A stretch of DNA of 64,000 bases from Rhizoctonia solani (lineage: Eukaryota; Basidiomycota; Agaricomycetes; Cantharellales; Ceratobasidiaceae). The notes beneath the pieces were generated by a model. That model saw only the letters and a program-made list of their open reading frames with translations. It was not told the DNA's origin and made no database searches. The position numbers were made by a program, and so were the translations under genes. Positions 12,840-22,301 of this stretch are shown piece after piece. How positions within the stretch are numbered: the first letter of the stretch is position 1; every line of letters starts with the position of its first letter. The stretch lies in contig NC_057372.1 in NCBI RefSeq assembly GCF_016906535.1, forward strand, positions 2,957,501-3,021,500, read 5' to 3'.

Positions 12840-14989
12840 CTGCCCCCCCTCTAAGGGCCTTGGCGGCGCCAAGGACCTTCTTTTTCATATCCTCCTTGTA
12901 CTTCCTCAGAATTTTTTCCGCGTTTTTCAAGTTTTCTCAAGGTTCCCATGTGTTCTCTTCCAATCCGTACCCCTTCCATTTTACCCTGAAGAACCATTTT
13001 CCGTTCCGTTCCTCTGCGTCTGTTATGCCTTCTACCTCATATTCCTCTTCCCCATCCACGGTAACTGGTGGTGGGCGGTTTTCAAAGGCGCGCTTCTTGT
13101 CCCTTTTGACCTTAGATAGTAGTCCTATGTAAAATACGTTGTGGATGCGCATGGTTGGAGGTAACTCAAGTCAATAAGCCCGGTCAGAGATCTTCTTGAT
13201 GACTTTGAATGGCCCCAGACGTTGTTCTGTTAGTTTGGGGCTAAGGGTCTTGAGGTTAACGTTCTTGGCGTCTAGCCAGGCCTCCTCCCCCAATTCAAAT
13301 GTTAACGGGCTCCCTTCTTCTCCGGCAGTCATTCTTGACTTGGATTGCCAGAGGGCGGATTCAACTTCCCTCCACTGATTTTCCATAGTTTGGGCTAAGT
13401 TGTTGGCTTCTGGTACATCAGTGGGTACGTTGGATGGCGTCAGTGTAGGTTCCCATCCGTACAGGGCTTTGAATGGCGTTTTCCCTGTGCTACTATGAAC
13501 CACATTGTTGTATGCAAATTTGGCCATTGGCAACCACTTGGTCCAGTCCCGTTGATTGACTCCTGAGTAAGCCCTGAGGAAGTGTTTGATGGAGGGGTTT
13601 ACTCGTTCCATTTGTCTGTTGCTTTGAGGGTGGTATGCCAAGGAGAAGTGCGGATCAATGCCTAGTTGTTTGTAGAGTGCCCGCACGAATTTGTTATTGA
13701 AAACCCTGCCTCTGTCCAATATTGTCTTTTCCGGCATTCCATGACGCTTCCATACATGTTCCAGGAATAAATCTGCTAGCTTGGGTGCTTTGAGCTTCTT
13801 GGAGCATTTGATAAAGATCCCATACTTTGTGAAACTATCCACTATGACCAGGATGGAGTTGTTGTTTCTGTCCTTTGGAAGGTCTACAATCATGTCATAG
13901 GAGACATGTTGCCATGGCCTGGAGGGGAGTTCAAGCGGCTGTGGGGGGATGGAAGCGTATTTAGGTTTTCTGATCCGTTAACAGGTTTCACAGGAATCCA
14001 CGTGCCAATACGTGTCTGCACAGATGCCTGGCCAATAGTAGTTACGCAAGACCAGTTCCAAGGTTTGTTGCCTGCCAGGGTGTCCTGCCAGAGGGCTATT
14101 GTGGAATAGTTGCAATAAGTCTGTCCTCAGGGTGCCCACATCAGGGACTACAATGCGTCCTTGGTAGAATAGTAAGCCTGCCTCCATTTGGTAATCCTTG
14201 AAGGCGCGTTTGATGGACGGAGGTGCCTTGGACTTGTTCTGGAGGAATTGCAATATTTCTCCTAGGGACTTGTCTTGGTCCAGGGAGGCCTTGATTTGAC
14301 GTTGGAGCTCTTTCTTGGGAGTAACTAGGGCTACATTTGCAAATACAGGATCAGGAAGCATTGTCTGGTGTGCGGGGGGAATATTGGCGTGGTCCAATCG
14401 GCGTGAGAGTGCGTCTGGTTTACCCAACTGTTTGCCTGGGCGGTAGACAATTTGGAAGTTGTACCCGGCTAGTAGTAAGTGCCACCTGGCATGACAACGG
14501 TTAAAGGTTTGGGATTCCTTCCAGTACTCCAAGTTTCTATGGTTGGTAAATACAGTGATGGGGTGTATGGTTCCTTCCAAGAATATACGCCAATACTCCA
14601 GGGATTGTATGATAGCCAGCAGTTCCTTGTTGTGGGTGTCATAGTTCTGTTCTGCTCCCTTAAATGACTTGGATAGGAAACCTAGCGGATGGAGGCGGCC
14701 ATCTTCCTGTTGTTGGCTGAGTATGGAACCTAGTGCTGCTCCGGAAGCGTCTGTTTCCAGGAAGTAGGGTCTAGACGGGTCTGCGTGACATAATACAGGT
14801 GCGTTGGTGATGGCGTCTTTTAATCCTTGAAACGCTTCTTGTTCCCTGGTATCCCATTTCCATGGTGTGTCCTTTTTGACCAGGTTGTGTAATGGTCTGG
14901 CCATGTGACTGAAGTTGGCAACAAAGCGGCGTAGGAAGTTGGCAAAACCTAAGAACAACTGCACTTCTTTGACCTTTGTTGGTGTAGGC
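12840..14989 (-). pseudogene. Gypsy pol: RNase H, integrase, chromodomain
   Basis: Leftward from the solo LTR: FLGFANFLRRFV (end of the reverse transcriptase thumb), RNase H with ETDASGAALGSILSQ, the integrase zinc-binding HPGRQQT...C-x-x-C region, the integrase core (YDMIVDLP, ILDRGRVF and QMERVN carry the D, D and E), and a chromodomain (EYEVEGI, FFRVKWKGYGLEENTWEP), stopping just before the purine tract at 12840. The frame is broken by a TAA at 13978 where Gln follows CETC, and a TGA at 13171 where the family has Arg before LELPPTM. The chromodomain should bind methylated histone H3 and direct insertion to heterochromatin, as shown for other chromoviruses. Confidence 0.87.
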
Positions 14990-15572
14990 TGTCCTAGACG
15001 TCTGTAAGGACGTCGAGGGAGGGGGCGCTTGCGGCCGGGTGTATCTAAGTGGAAAACCGCGTAAGGCAGCGGCAGGCTATCCTACAACAACGACCAGCTA
15101 TACTACGGTGACCAAGGCCGTAAGGGCAATGACCAGCTATGTAACTACAACAAGGAGGCCGCTTAAGGCGGTGCGTACTGAGTGACTAAGTAGGTTACTG
15201 GGCTTAAGGCCCTTGTACAGTGGTGGGATGCAACAAGAGGTAATCAACCTGGGTGTTACCATGGTTGGTTGGCCTCCTTATATATTCTACAGAGTGACTA
15301 ATTACAAATACATCATATCCAATATGCAATCCAATAAGAACCCTGCTCCGCAGTTGGCCTTACTCATGCATATGTGTCACTGACATATCATAGTGATGTC
15401 ATCAGGTGGAGGTGGCTACGTGTGCTGAGGTAAGCGCGGAAGGGGATGTGGCTTGGCGTTTAGCGTATGATATAAGCGCCAAAGTCACGTGATCAAAAAT
15501 ATTGTCCGTTTGCCTTTGTTTAAATCCAAGAAAATGGGAATAAATCCCCTGGTATCAAGTGTGTCTACAACA
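14990..15572 (-). mobile_element. Solo LTR of the gypsy family, inserted in gypsy pol
   Basis: 583 bp, same family as the host element's LTRs but a separate insertion, because it carries its own 5 bp duplication taggc (14985-14989 and 15573-15577). It splits the reverse transcriptase reading frame between the ...IQAIQEWP and ...FLGFANF blocks. At 15010 it keeps gacgtcgag, where the 3' LTR has gcgttgag and the 5' LTR gcgtcaag. It arose by insertion of a related element followed by LTR-LTR recombination. Confidence 0.9.
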
Positions 15573-16850
15573 TAGGCCATTCTTGGATTGCTTGGATCTT
15601 GAGCTTATCCAGACTGAATCCTTTGTCCAATACAATTATTCCTAGGTATTCTACTGAGGTGACGTGGAATGTACACTTGGACGCCTTACAAAACAACTGG
15701 TTTTCCATTAAGCGCTGCAGGACCTCATGAACGTGCTGGGTGTGTGTGACGTCATCCTTGGAGTAGATCAGGATGTCATCAAGGTAAATGATGACGCATA
15801 CATCCAGGAGATCCTTGAATAACTTGTTCATAAAATGCTGAAACGCGGCGGGAGCATTTGTCAACCCAAAGGTCATCACCAGGGACTTGTAAAGACCGTA
15901 CTTTGTGTGGAAGGCGGTTTTCCATTTGTTGCCTTCCTTGACCCGGACGTTATTATAACCCCATCTTAGGTCTAATTTGGTGAAGACCTTGGCGCCACGG
16001 AGCTGGGCCATGAGATTGTCAGGACAGGGTAGTGGGTATATGTTCTTCTTGGTCCGGTTATTCAAGCGGCGGTAGTCAACAACTAAGCAACAAGAACCAT
16101 CCTTTTTGGGGACAAACATTACAGGGGAGCTGATGGAAGACTTGCTAGGGCGTATCTTGCCTGCCTTGAGTTTGTCCCTAAGCCAGTCCTTGAGCGTGGC
16201 GGACTCAGCATTGGTCATACTATAAAGGGGCAAGTTAAGGGGGCCTTCCTCTGTGAGTTCAATCCCAATATCATAATGCCGGTGTGGGGGAAGCTTGTTG
16301 AATTCTTCCTCCCCAAATACTTTGGCGTACTGGTGGTACTTTGGGGGTACTCCTTCAAGGGGATTCTTGTCAGCTTCCTCTTCTTTGGCAATGGTCACGT
16401 GTTCTGGTGGTGTATGGGGAAAATAGAGGGTTTGCGCGTTCCAATCAATCTCTGGGTTATGTGCGTCTAGCCATTTTAGTCCTAGGATAGCGGCGTGAGA
16501 CCCTGTATTGCAAATGAGGAAGGTCTTGGTCATTGTTTTGTTGTCAAAGGAGAAGGTTAAATTGGCTTTTTTCCAGATTTTGCCTGCCTGGGGGCTCAAC
16601 CCATCAAGCATGGTAACGGTGCGGGGAGTATGGAGATCTATTAGGGGGAGGCAGAGTAGTTCCGCTGTACAAGGGTGCATGAATGATGAAGTAGCGCCTG
16701 AGTCTATCAGGACTTCTAAGTGTTCCGCTTGTTTCTCTGGTATGATTGAAATTGTAAAGAGGGGTGAGATTCTATTTGAGTGACTAGATATATTACAGAT
16801 TTCTACATGACCAGAGTCCTTGGGGTCCTTGCGCGCGGCAGCAGGTACCC
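15573..16850 (-). pseudogene. Gypsy pol: protease and reverse transcriptase
   Basis: Leftward: protease with an intact active site (VLIDSGATSSF), then WLDAHNPEIDW, then the reverse transcriptase with SKSSISSPVMFVPKKDG, TKLDLRWGYNNVR, MTFGLTNAPAAFQ, the catalytic YLDDILIYS and YLGIIVLDKG. It is interrupted at its end by the solo LTR. The first 60-70 bases next to gag contain stops in all frames, so the gag-pol junction is decayed or used a frameshift. The catalytic residues of both enzymes are kept, unlike in the copia element. Confidence 0.86.
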
Positions 16851-17930
16851 TTAGTCTTTTCCTGATTTGGGTCCAGACTCTTTGCCAATCTTGGCGGATT
16901 CTTGGGGTTTTCCCTTGTCCTCAACAGGGGTAGCCTTCCAACCCGTGCGGCATTCCGCAAACTTGTGGCCCATTTTGCTGCATTTGATACAGGCGCCTGC
17001 GGCACGGCAGCAGTTGCGTTCTTCTTCCAACACAAAGTTTGGATTGTTGGAAAGCTTCTTAGAACCGGTGCTTGACTGGCCGGTACTTGTCCCCCTTGCG
17101 GGGTTAGATGGTCTGCTAGACTTACTATCCTTTGGCAGATGGCTAGCACACTCCTCACGGAGGGCGTTATCAATGACAAGTGCTGCATTTTGCAGCTCTA
17201 GGAGGGTACAGGGACGGTGTTTGCGGGTCGCAATTTGGCGGCTGACCTCCCAATGGAGGCCGCGGGCAAACTGGCCTCGAAGGGCCGCGTCATTCCAGTC
17301 CAGCTCCATGGCCAAGGTCCTGAACTTTGTGATATAGTCTGTGCAAGTGCCGGACTGGGTGAGGGTGGTGATCTTCCGCTCAGCGGCCCTTGTGGCGTCA
17401 GGGTTGCCAAACGCTGCCAGGAATTCCAGCTTGAAGCCCTTGACCGTTTGAATGATAGCCCGGTGTGATCCAAGCTGGTCAAGGTGTGGATGGGCCCATG
17501 CCCCGGCGGAGTCCTTCATGTTCATCAGGAGGAAGGATAGAACCTCCTGATTGGTTGGGAACATCTGCAAGTTAAGGCGGGTCCAGGCCAGCATCCTGGT
17601 CAGCCATTGCTTTGCCTTGCTTCCTATTTTGCCTGTGTAGGCATTGGGGTGGTCAACCTTGACCGGAGCGGGGTAGTGGGCTGCTGGAGCCGGAGGGAGA
17701 GGGGCAGGTGCTCCAATTGGGGATCAGAGACGTGGAGATGGAAGAGGAGATGGGACTCGCAGGGGAGCAACTCTTCTTGGGGTTGGCTGGGCCAGACCGG
17801 GGAGGACCTTGGGTGCTTCTGACCAGAAGGGGGCCCCACTAGCCAATCCAATAGGCTTGGCTTTTGGTAGGGGGCGTGGCGTTTCTTCCACAGCCTTGAC
17901 TTGGGGTCCTTTGGGTGTGCAGGGACCATG
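16851..17930 (-). pseudogene. Gypsy gag
   Basis: Gag capsid region (WTRLNLQMFPTNQEV, AWAHPHLDQ, LEFLAAFGNPDATRAAERKI, LRGQFARGLH) of the Ty3 retrotransposon gag family, followed by a basic/Ser-rich linker and one CCHC knuckle, CIKCSKMGHKFAEC. The proline-rich N-terminal part continues to 17930, where a solo LTR is inserted, and a short remnant of the frame resumes beyond 18494 up to the 5' LTR. A TGA at 17724 sits after PSPRL, again a CGA-to-TGA type change. No ATG is visible in the surviving 5' part. Confidence 0.82.
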
Positions 17931-18494
17931 TGTTGTGACCCAACTGTAAGGTTGGTCACACGCTAGTGGGTTGGGCGCTTGGGGCCGTACTACTACAAAC
18001 AAAGCTATACGACTACTATCTAAGGCTTATACTAGGGTTACGTAAGGTAACCGTCTACTGGCTAAACTACTGGCAAGGGGGGCTTAGCCCTGGAGGTGTG
18101 GTAAGCGCAATAAGGGGTGAGCTACTGAACTACTAAGGGCCGGCTACTTAGCTGGCTGGGGATGATCCTCCTCAATGGTATGAGACAAGGTAAAATCAAC
18201 TTGGGATCTCCAAGCAATTTTCCTGCTGTTTATATAGACAAGAGAGAAGGTATATACATGGTCTGTGCGTGAGATAAGGAAGTGTCTGTGTGAAAAGAGA
18301 AGCATACTGCGGGCTGCGCAGAAGCATGGATTTCTCCTAAGCGCCCTTGGCACAGCATCTCGGCGCGGCATCTCGGCATGAATAAGCGCCGAGATCACGT
18401 GATTGAAAAACATGAGATATTAAGTCCGTAAAAAATACTAAAAATAATAGAAAATTCAGGCAATTCTAATGGTATATGTTAGGAGGTTATAACA
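17931..18494 (-). mobile_element. Solo LTR, family 2, minus orientation
   Basis: 564 bp, starting TGTTATAACCTCC at 18494 and ending GGGTCACAACA at 17931 on the minus strand. Target duplication ccatg at 17926-17930 and 18495-18499. It contains gtctatataaacag, a TATA candidate, and tcacgtgat. Related to the plus-strand copy at 20544-21105. No internal region of this family is in the window, so it is a recombined remnant. Confidence 0.9.
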
Positions 18495-18548
18495 CCATGG
18501 GATTGCAGGGACCTAAGCCCATCCTTGACAACATCAATGGTTTGGGAG

Positions 18549-19117
18549 TGTCCTAGACGTCCTTAAGGGGCGTCAAGGCAGCAGGCGCTTATGGCTGTAT
18601 AGAACTAAGTATAACCGCGTAAGGCGGTGAAAGGGCTACCTACAACGGCAAACTAACTAACTACAGTGACTAGACGCTATAAGGCGTTGACGAGCTACCT
18701 AAGTACAGTGAGAACAACGCTTACGGCGTGTGTCTAAGTATTACTGGCTGTAAGGCCTTGTACAATGTGTGGAGTGCGACAAGAGGTAATCAACCTGGGT
18801 GTTACCATGGTTGCTTGGCCTCCTTATATATTCTACAGCCTAGCTATTTACAAATGTTCTATATCAAATATTGTATCAAATAAGAACCCTGCTCCGCAGT
18901 TGGCCTTACTCATGCATACGTGTCACTGACGTGTCATGATGACGTCATAGGTGGAGGTGGCTACGTATGTTGATTTAAGCGCGGATGGGGACGTGGCTTG
19001 GCGCTTAGCGTATGATATAAGCGCCAAAGTCACGTGACCAAAAATGTTGTCCGTTTGCCTTTGTTTAAAACCAAGAAAATGGGAATAAATTCCCTGGTAT
19101 CAATTGTGTCTACAACA
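18549..19117 (-). repeat. Gypsy 5' LTR
   Basis: 569 bp, partner of 12268-12839. Right flank agtcc (19118-19122) matches the left flank of the 3' LTR, which fixes the two as ends of one insertion. At two TCGA-type sites it carries TCAA. Confidence 0.88.
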
Positions 19118-19657
19118 AGTCCTGTGCAATCACTGCACCAGACAAGGCTCTGGTTGCAGGTTTGGGCGTGTAAGATAACAACGGCTAGGCTTTCTGATCC
19201 TATTACAAATTGTGGTACCAAGGTAGTATAGAGCTGCTAAGGCTGTGCTGACGCGTATGGCTTTTCTGAGACAAGCTGGTTGAGTGTCTTTGTCATCTAG
19301 TATAATGGAATACACAAGGTTGGGATGATCCTCAATGATGTTCATAGCTTTCAGGGGTGGTATCTGAGCTCCCTGCACAGTTTATAAGTACTAAAACCCA
19401 ACTGTATATTGATCTCAACAACTATATGCATGGTCAATTATGTTCAGCTATATTACAAATTGACTAAGTTGATTGCGGTAGTGTGTTTTAAATTCTAGAA
19501 TTGGTTGCGTGGATGCGTGCCTTTTGGCTTTACGGGGGAGGTCTGCGCCTGGGGTCCGCTTGCCTGTCAGCACGGAATTGGTCCGTATCCAATGGACCAA
19601 TGATTGAGCAATCTAGAACTTCTAAATTGCTCTCACACTTACAGGTAGTCACCCATT

Positions 19658-20543
19658 ACTCTCCAATGAGTCAGCTTTGGTCTTTTGGTGCTCAATCCCT
19701 TTGCTGCGCATCCATTCTTCAAAGGTTTTGGCGCAGTATTTGCCTCCACCATTGGTATGTAGTGCCTTGATCTTCTTCCCTGTAAGATTTTTGACTGATG
19801 CCTTAAGATCTTTAAAGTTTGTTTTGTACTTGTTCTTGGACTTGAGCAAGTGAACAAACATCTTGAGTGACTTGTTGTTGATTGTTACCGCAAAATATCT
19901 TACACCACCAATCCCTTCAACTGCAACAGGACCATGTAGGTTGCTATGGAGGAGTTTGAGGACTTTGGAGGAGCAGGATTCAGAGGGGGAGAACAGAGAA
20001 CAGGTTTGCTTGCCCTTTAGACACAGCTTGCACGGTGTGCATGGCAGGGTATGTGATCCAATGATCTCCATCCCCTTGACTGCACCTTTCTTGACCATAT
20101 CTAGCACGTATTTGTAGCTGATGTCACCCAGTTGGCAATGCCAGGTCTCAAGATCTGCTCAAGCAATACGCCTGGCTGCATACGCAACAAATTCTTTTGC
20201 TTCAATGTTGTCCCAATCATTGGTACTGTTGGGCTTGACAATGGCTGTGTGTGCCATCACTTTGGTATGTTTCACTGTGCATTTGACTTTGTAAAGCTGG
20301 TTGCTTAGTTCTTTAGCAAAACCAATCTCTTGCCCGTGTCCTTGATTGCTGATCAGGATTGTGCCAAACACCTTTTGGAAAAGCACATTGGTGCCACCAT
20401 TTGTGAGCTCCTTGACGGACATGAGGTTTGCGTTCAACTTGGGTACGTGTAGCACGGATTTCATGACTGCTTGCATGATTGTACCATGACAGATCTTTAG
20501 TGCAACATGGATTCAACCAACACCTATTGCAGGAATTTGATTC
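19658..20543 (-). pseudogene. Copia pol: GAG-pre-integrase and integrase core
   Basis: Leftward: VLHVPKLNANLMSVKEL (end of the protease region), the zinc-binding pre-integrase domain (ETWHCQLGDIS, C-x-x-C in PCTPCKLC), then the integrase core to ...ADSLESNG, where the TIR element cuts it at 19654. TGA codons at 20513 (before IHVALKI) and 20159 (before ADLETWH) sit at arginine positions. The second catalytic block reads LHTNGGGKY where the family has a S/T-D-N-G-G-E-F/Y pattern, so the catalytic Asp is Asn. TAA and TAG are absent from the frame. Confidence 0.82.
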
Positions 20544-21105
20544 TGTTACAACCTCCTTAATTATACCATTGGATTCGCCTGATTTTTCTATTATTTTTAG
20601 TATTTTTTACGGACTTGTTATCTTATGTTTTTCAATCACGTGATCTTGGCGCTTATTATGCCAAGATGCTGCGCCAAGATGCCGTGCCAAGAGCGCTTAG
20701 GAGAAATCCGCGCTTCTGCGCAGTCCGCAGCACGCTTCTTATTTGTCTTATGTACTTCTCTTCTCACGCGCACAGACCATGTAGATAGCGCATTCTTGTC
20801 TATATATACAGCAGGAAAATTGCTTGGAAACCCCAAGTTGATTTTACCTTGTCTCATACCCATTGAGGAGGACAGTTCCAGCCAGCTAAGTAGCCGGCCC
20901 TTATCAGTAGTTGCATCACCCCTTTACCACACTTACCACACCTCCCAGGCCTAAGGCCCCCTTGTCAACAGTAGTTAGCAGTAGGACGCCTTACACGTCA
21001 GTAGTATAGCCTAGATAGTTTAGATTACATAAGCTTGTGTGTAGTAGTACGGCCGTAAGCGCCTGCCCCCACTAGCAAGTACCCACCTTACAGTGGTGTA
21101 CAACA
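20544..21105 (+). mobile_element. Solo LTR, family 2, plus orientation
   Basis: 562 bp, starting TGTTACAACCTCC and ending GTGTACAACA. Target duplication gattc at 20539-20543 and 21106-21110. Homologous in inverted orientation to 17931-18494 (shared tcacgtgat, gcgcttaggagaaatc, tatata blocks). It splits the copia frame after VGNGNLLYTTV. Because each copy has its own duplication, the pair is two independent insertions. Confidence 0.9.
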
Positions 21106-22297
21106 GATTCCCATTGCCTACTTGAATTAAGGTTGGTGGGTTCAGACATTGGTAAGTGAAGAACCAATTGCAATTTGGTGTCATATGTCTTGATGCCCCT
21201 GAATTGAGCAGCCAGACATTGTTGTTGTGAAGGCAGGTATCCAATGCTAAGAGTGCATATAGCCTAGTCCCAGTAGCAGAGGTGGAAGGTTTGTTGGTAA
21301 CAGCAACTTTTGCAGTGTCATTCTTAGACGTTGATGCAGGTTTGTTTGTTTTCTGATTTGACTGCTTCAAGTTCTGACGCTTTTGCTGCAGTCCTGTGCC
21401 TTTGGCTCCTCCACCTTTTGACCAACACTCCTGCTTGGTGTGTCTGGATTTCCTGCAATTTGCACAGGGAGGGCCTGCAGCCTTCTTCTTCCCTTTGCTG
21501 TTGTTACCCAACAACTTCTTGCCTGTGGAATTCCCTTTGGACAATTGTGCAAACATTGCAGTGATTCTGCCTCCTTTGCAACACCGTTCTTCCTTGGCGT
21601 AGGCTGCGTTCTGTACGGCCTTGGCAGTGATGGCTCCTCCGTTCAGTGACGTTTGGAGGACGGTGTTGACAATTGCGTAGGATGGTGGGAGAGCGTTCAT
21701 AATAATTTGTGCAAGCATAAAGTTGCTCACGGTCTTGCCTAGCATGGTAATCTTTGCAACAGTTGCTTTGATGGCGTTGAAGCCAGTCTGTAAGTCTTTG
21801 CCTTTGTCAATCTTTGCCTGCATGAGCTGCTGATAGAGGAACAACAGCAATTGCATGCCTTTCCCTTCCCAGCACTTGACAATCCGTGTCCATGCTTCAT
21901 ATGCTGTTGTGGTCTCAACTATATTGGCCATGCACCCATCTTCCATGTTCAATGTGATCTGAGCAAACGCCTCATTGTTGCGCAGCTTCCACTTTGAGTA
22001 TGCAGCCTCTTGCTTGTTGACTTTTGTCTTGTCAGTGGCATTGGTGCCTGTTAACTTGGCTGGTGGCTTTTCTTTGCCCCATGCAATTGTATCAAGCTTG
22101 CGCATCCGTAGTACGGTTGTTTGTCTGAACTTCCACGCAGTGTAGTTTGATCCATTGTCTTTAAGGAGTGGGATTTTGTAGGTCTTTTTGCTCAGATAGC
22201 TGTTCTTGGTTGACTGCATTGTGTAAAGTGCGGCGGTCTTGTTAGGCTTTGTCTCTTTACTGCTGTCTTCCTTTGAGTTGTCTCCAGCAGGGCTCAT
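21106..22297 (-). pseudogene. Copia gag and protease
   Basis: Starts at the ATG inside the primer-binding site (22295-22297, MSPAGDNSKED). Gag of the copia UBN2 type: YTAWKFRQTTVLRM, AYEAWTRIVKCW, MNALPPSYAIVNTVL. A CX2CX4HX4C knuckle (CANCRKSRHTKQEC) and a basic linker follow, then the protease motif as LLNSGASRHMTP. The catalytic residue is Asn (aat) where copia proteases have Asp, matching a TCGA-to-TCAA change in ctcgat. No stop codon occurs up to the solo LTR at 21105. Confidence 0.85.
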
Positions 22298-22301
22298 AAC
22301 C
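22287..22301 (-). promoter_or_regulatory. Copia primer-binding site for half-tRNA-iMet
   Basis: Directly inside the 5' LTR the element's strand reads GGTTATGAGCCCTGC. Its complement, GCAGGGCTCATAACC, equals the anticodon arm of fungal initiator tRNA-Met as I know it from yeast (15 of 15). Drosophila copia and yeast Ty5 prime in this way from a cleaved initiator tRNA, not from its 3' end. The ATG in the site pairs with the CAU anticodon and is also the first ATG of the gag frame. Confidence 0.8.

Larger units (their letters stand above)
12268..19117 (-). mobile_element. Ty3/gypsy chromovirus retrotransposon
   Basis: A 6.85 kb element on the minus strand inside the TIR element. LTRs are 12268-12839 and 18549-19117, starting TGTTGTAGACAC and ending CTAGGACA on the element's strand. 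Target duplication agtcc lies at 12263-12267 and 19118-19122. A purine tract (agaggggggg) abuts the 3' LTR. Coding order is gag with a CCHC knuckle, aspartic protease, reverse transcriptase, RNase H, integrase and a C-terminal chromodomain, as in chromoviruses. Two solo LTRs are inserted in it (14990-15572, same family; 17931-18494, another family). Three nonsense codons and the insertions make it inactive. After the 5' LTR comes ctcccaaaccattgatg, which shows no tRNA-3'-end primer site; self-priming cannot be judged. Confidence 0.93.
11847..19654. mobile_element. Terminal-inverted-repeat DNA element (non-autonomous), split by gypsy
   Basis: Inside the copia integrase region the left end reads GGGTGACTACCCGTAAG from 11847, and the right end, on the opposite strand from 19654, reads GGGTGACTACCTGTAAG. 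The flanks are a 3 bp duplication att at 11844-11846 and 19655-19657; removing the element restores a continuous integrase frame around the ESNG-IAEQ junction. Subterminal motifs of the gcaatctagaac / aatttagaag type recur near both ends, and a GC palindrome lies at 12023-12053. Without the gypsy element it is about 950 bp with no transposase, so it must depend on another element. The 3 bp duplication and GGG- ends are like PIF/Harbinger elements, but the target is att and not tta/taa, so the class is open. Confidence 0.78.

Noticed and set aside
12860..13132. Plus-strand open frames before the gypsy chromodomain.
   Set aside because: They are antisense to the chromodomain and the C-terminal tail of the polyprotein.
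9663..20543. TGA might be read as arginine in the copia element (codon reassignment or readthrough).
   Set aside because: Host genes in the window stop at TGA, the active-site residues are also lost by CpG transitions, and LTR copies show the same TCGA decay, so mutation explains the pattern.
17931..21105. The inverted 560 bp repeats could be the ends of one large TIR transposon.
   Set aside because: Each copy has its own 5 bp target duplication (ccatg and gattc) and TG...CA-type ends, so they are two separate solo LTRs.
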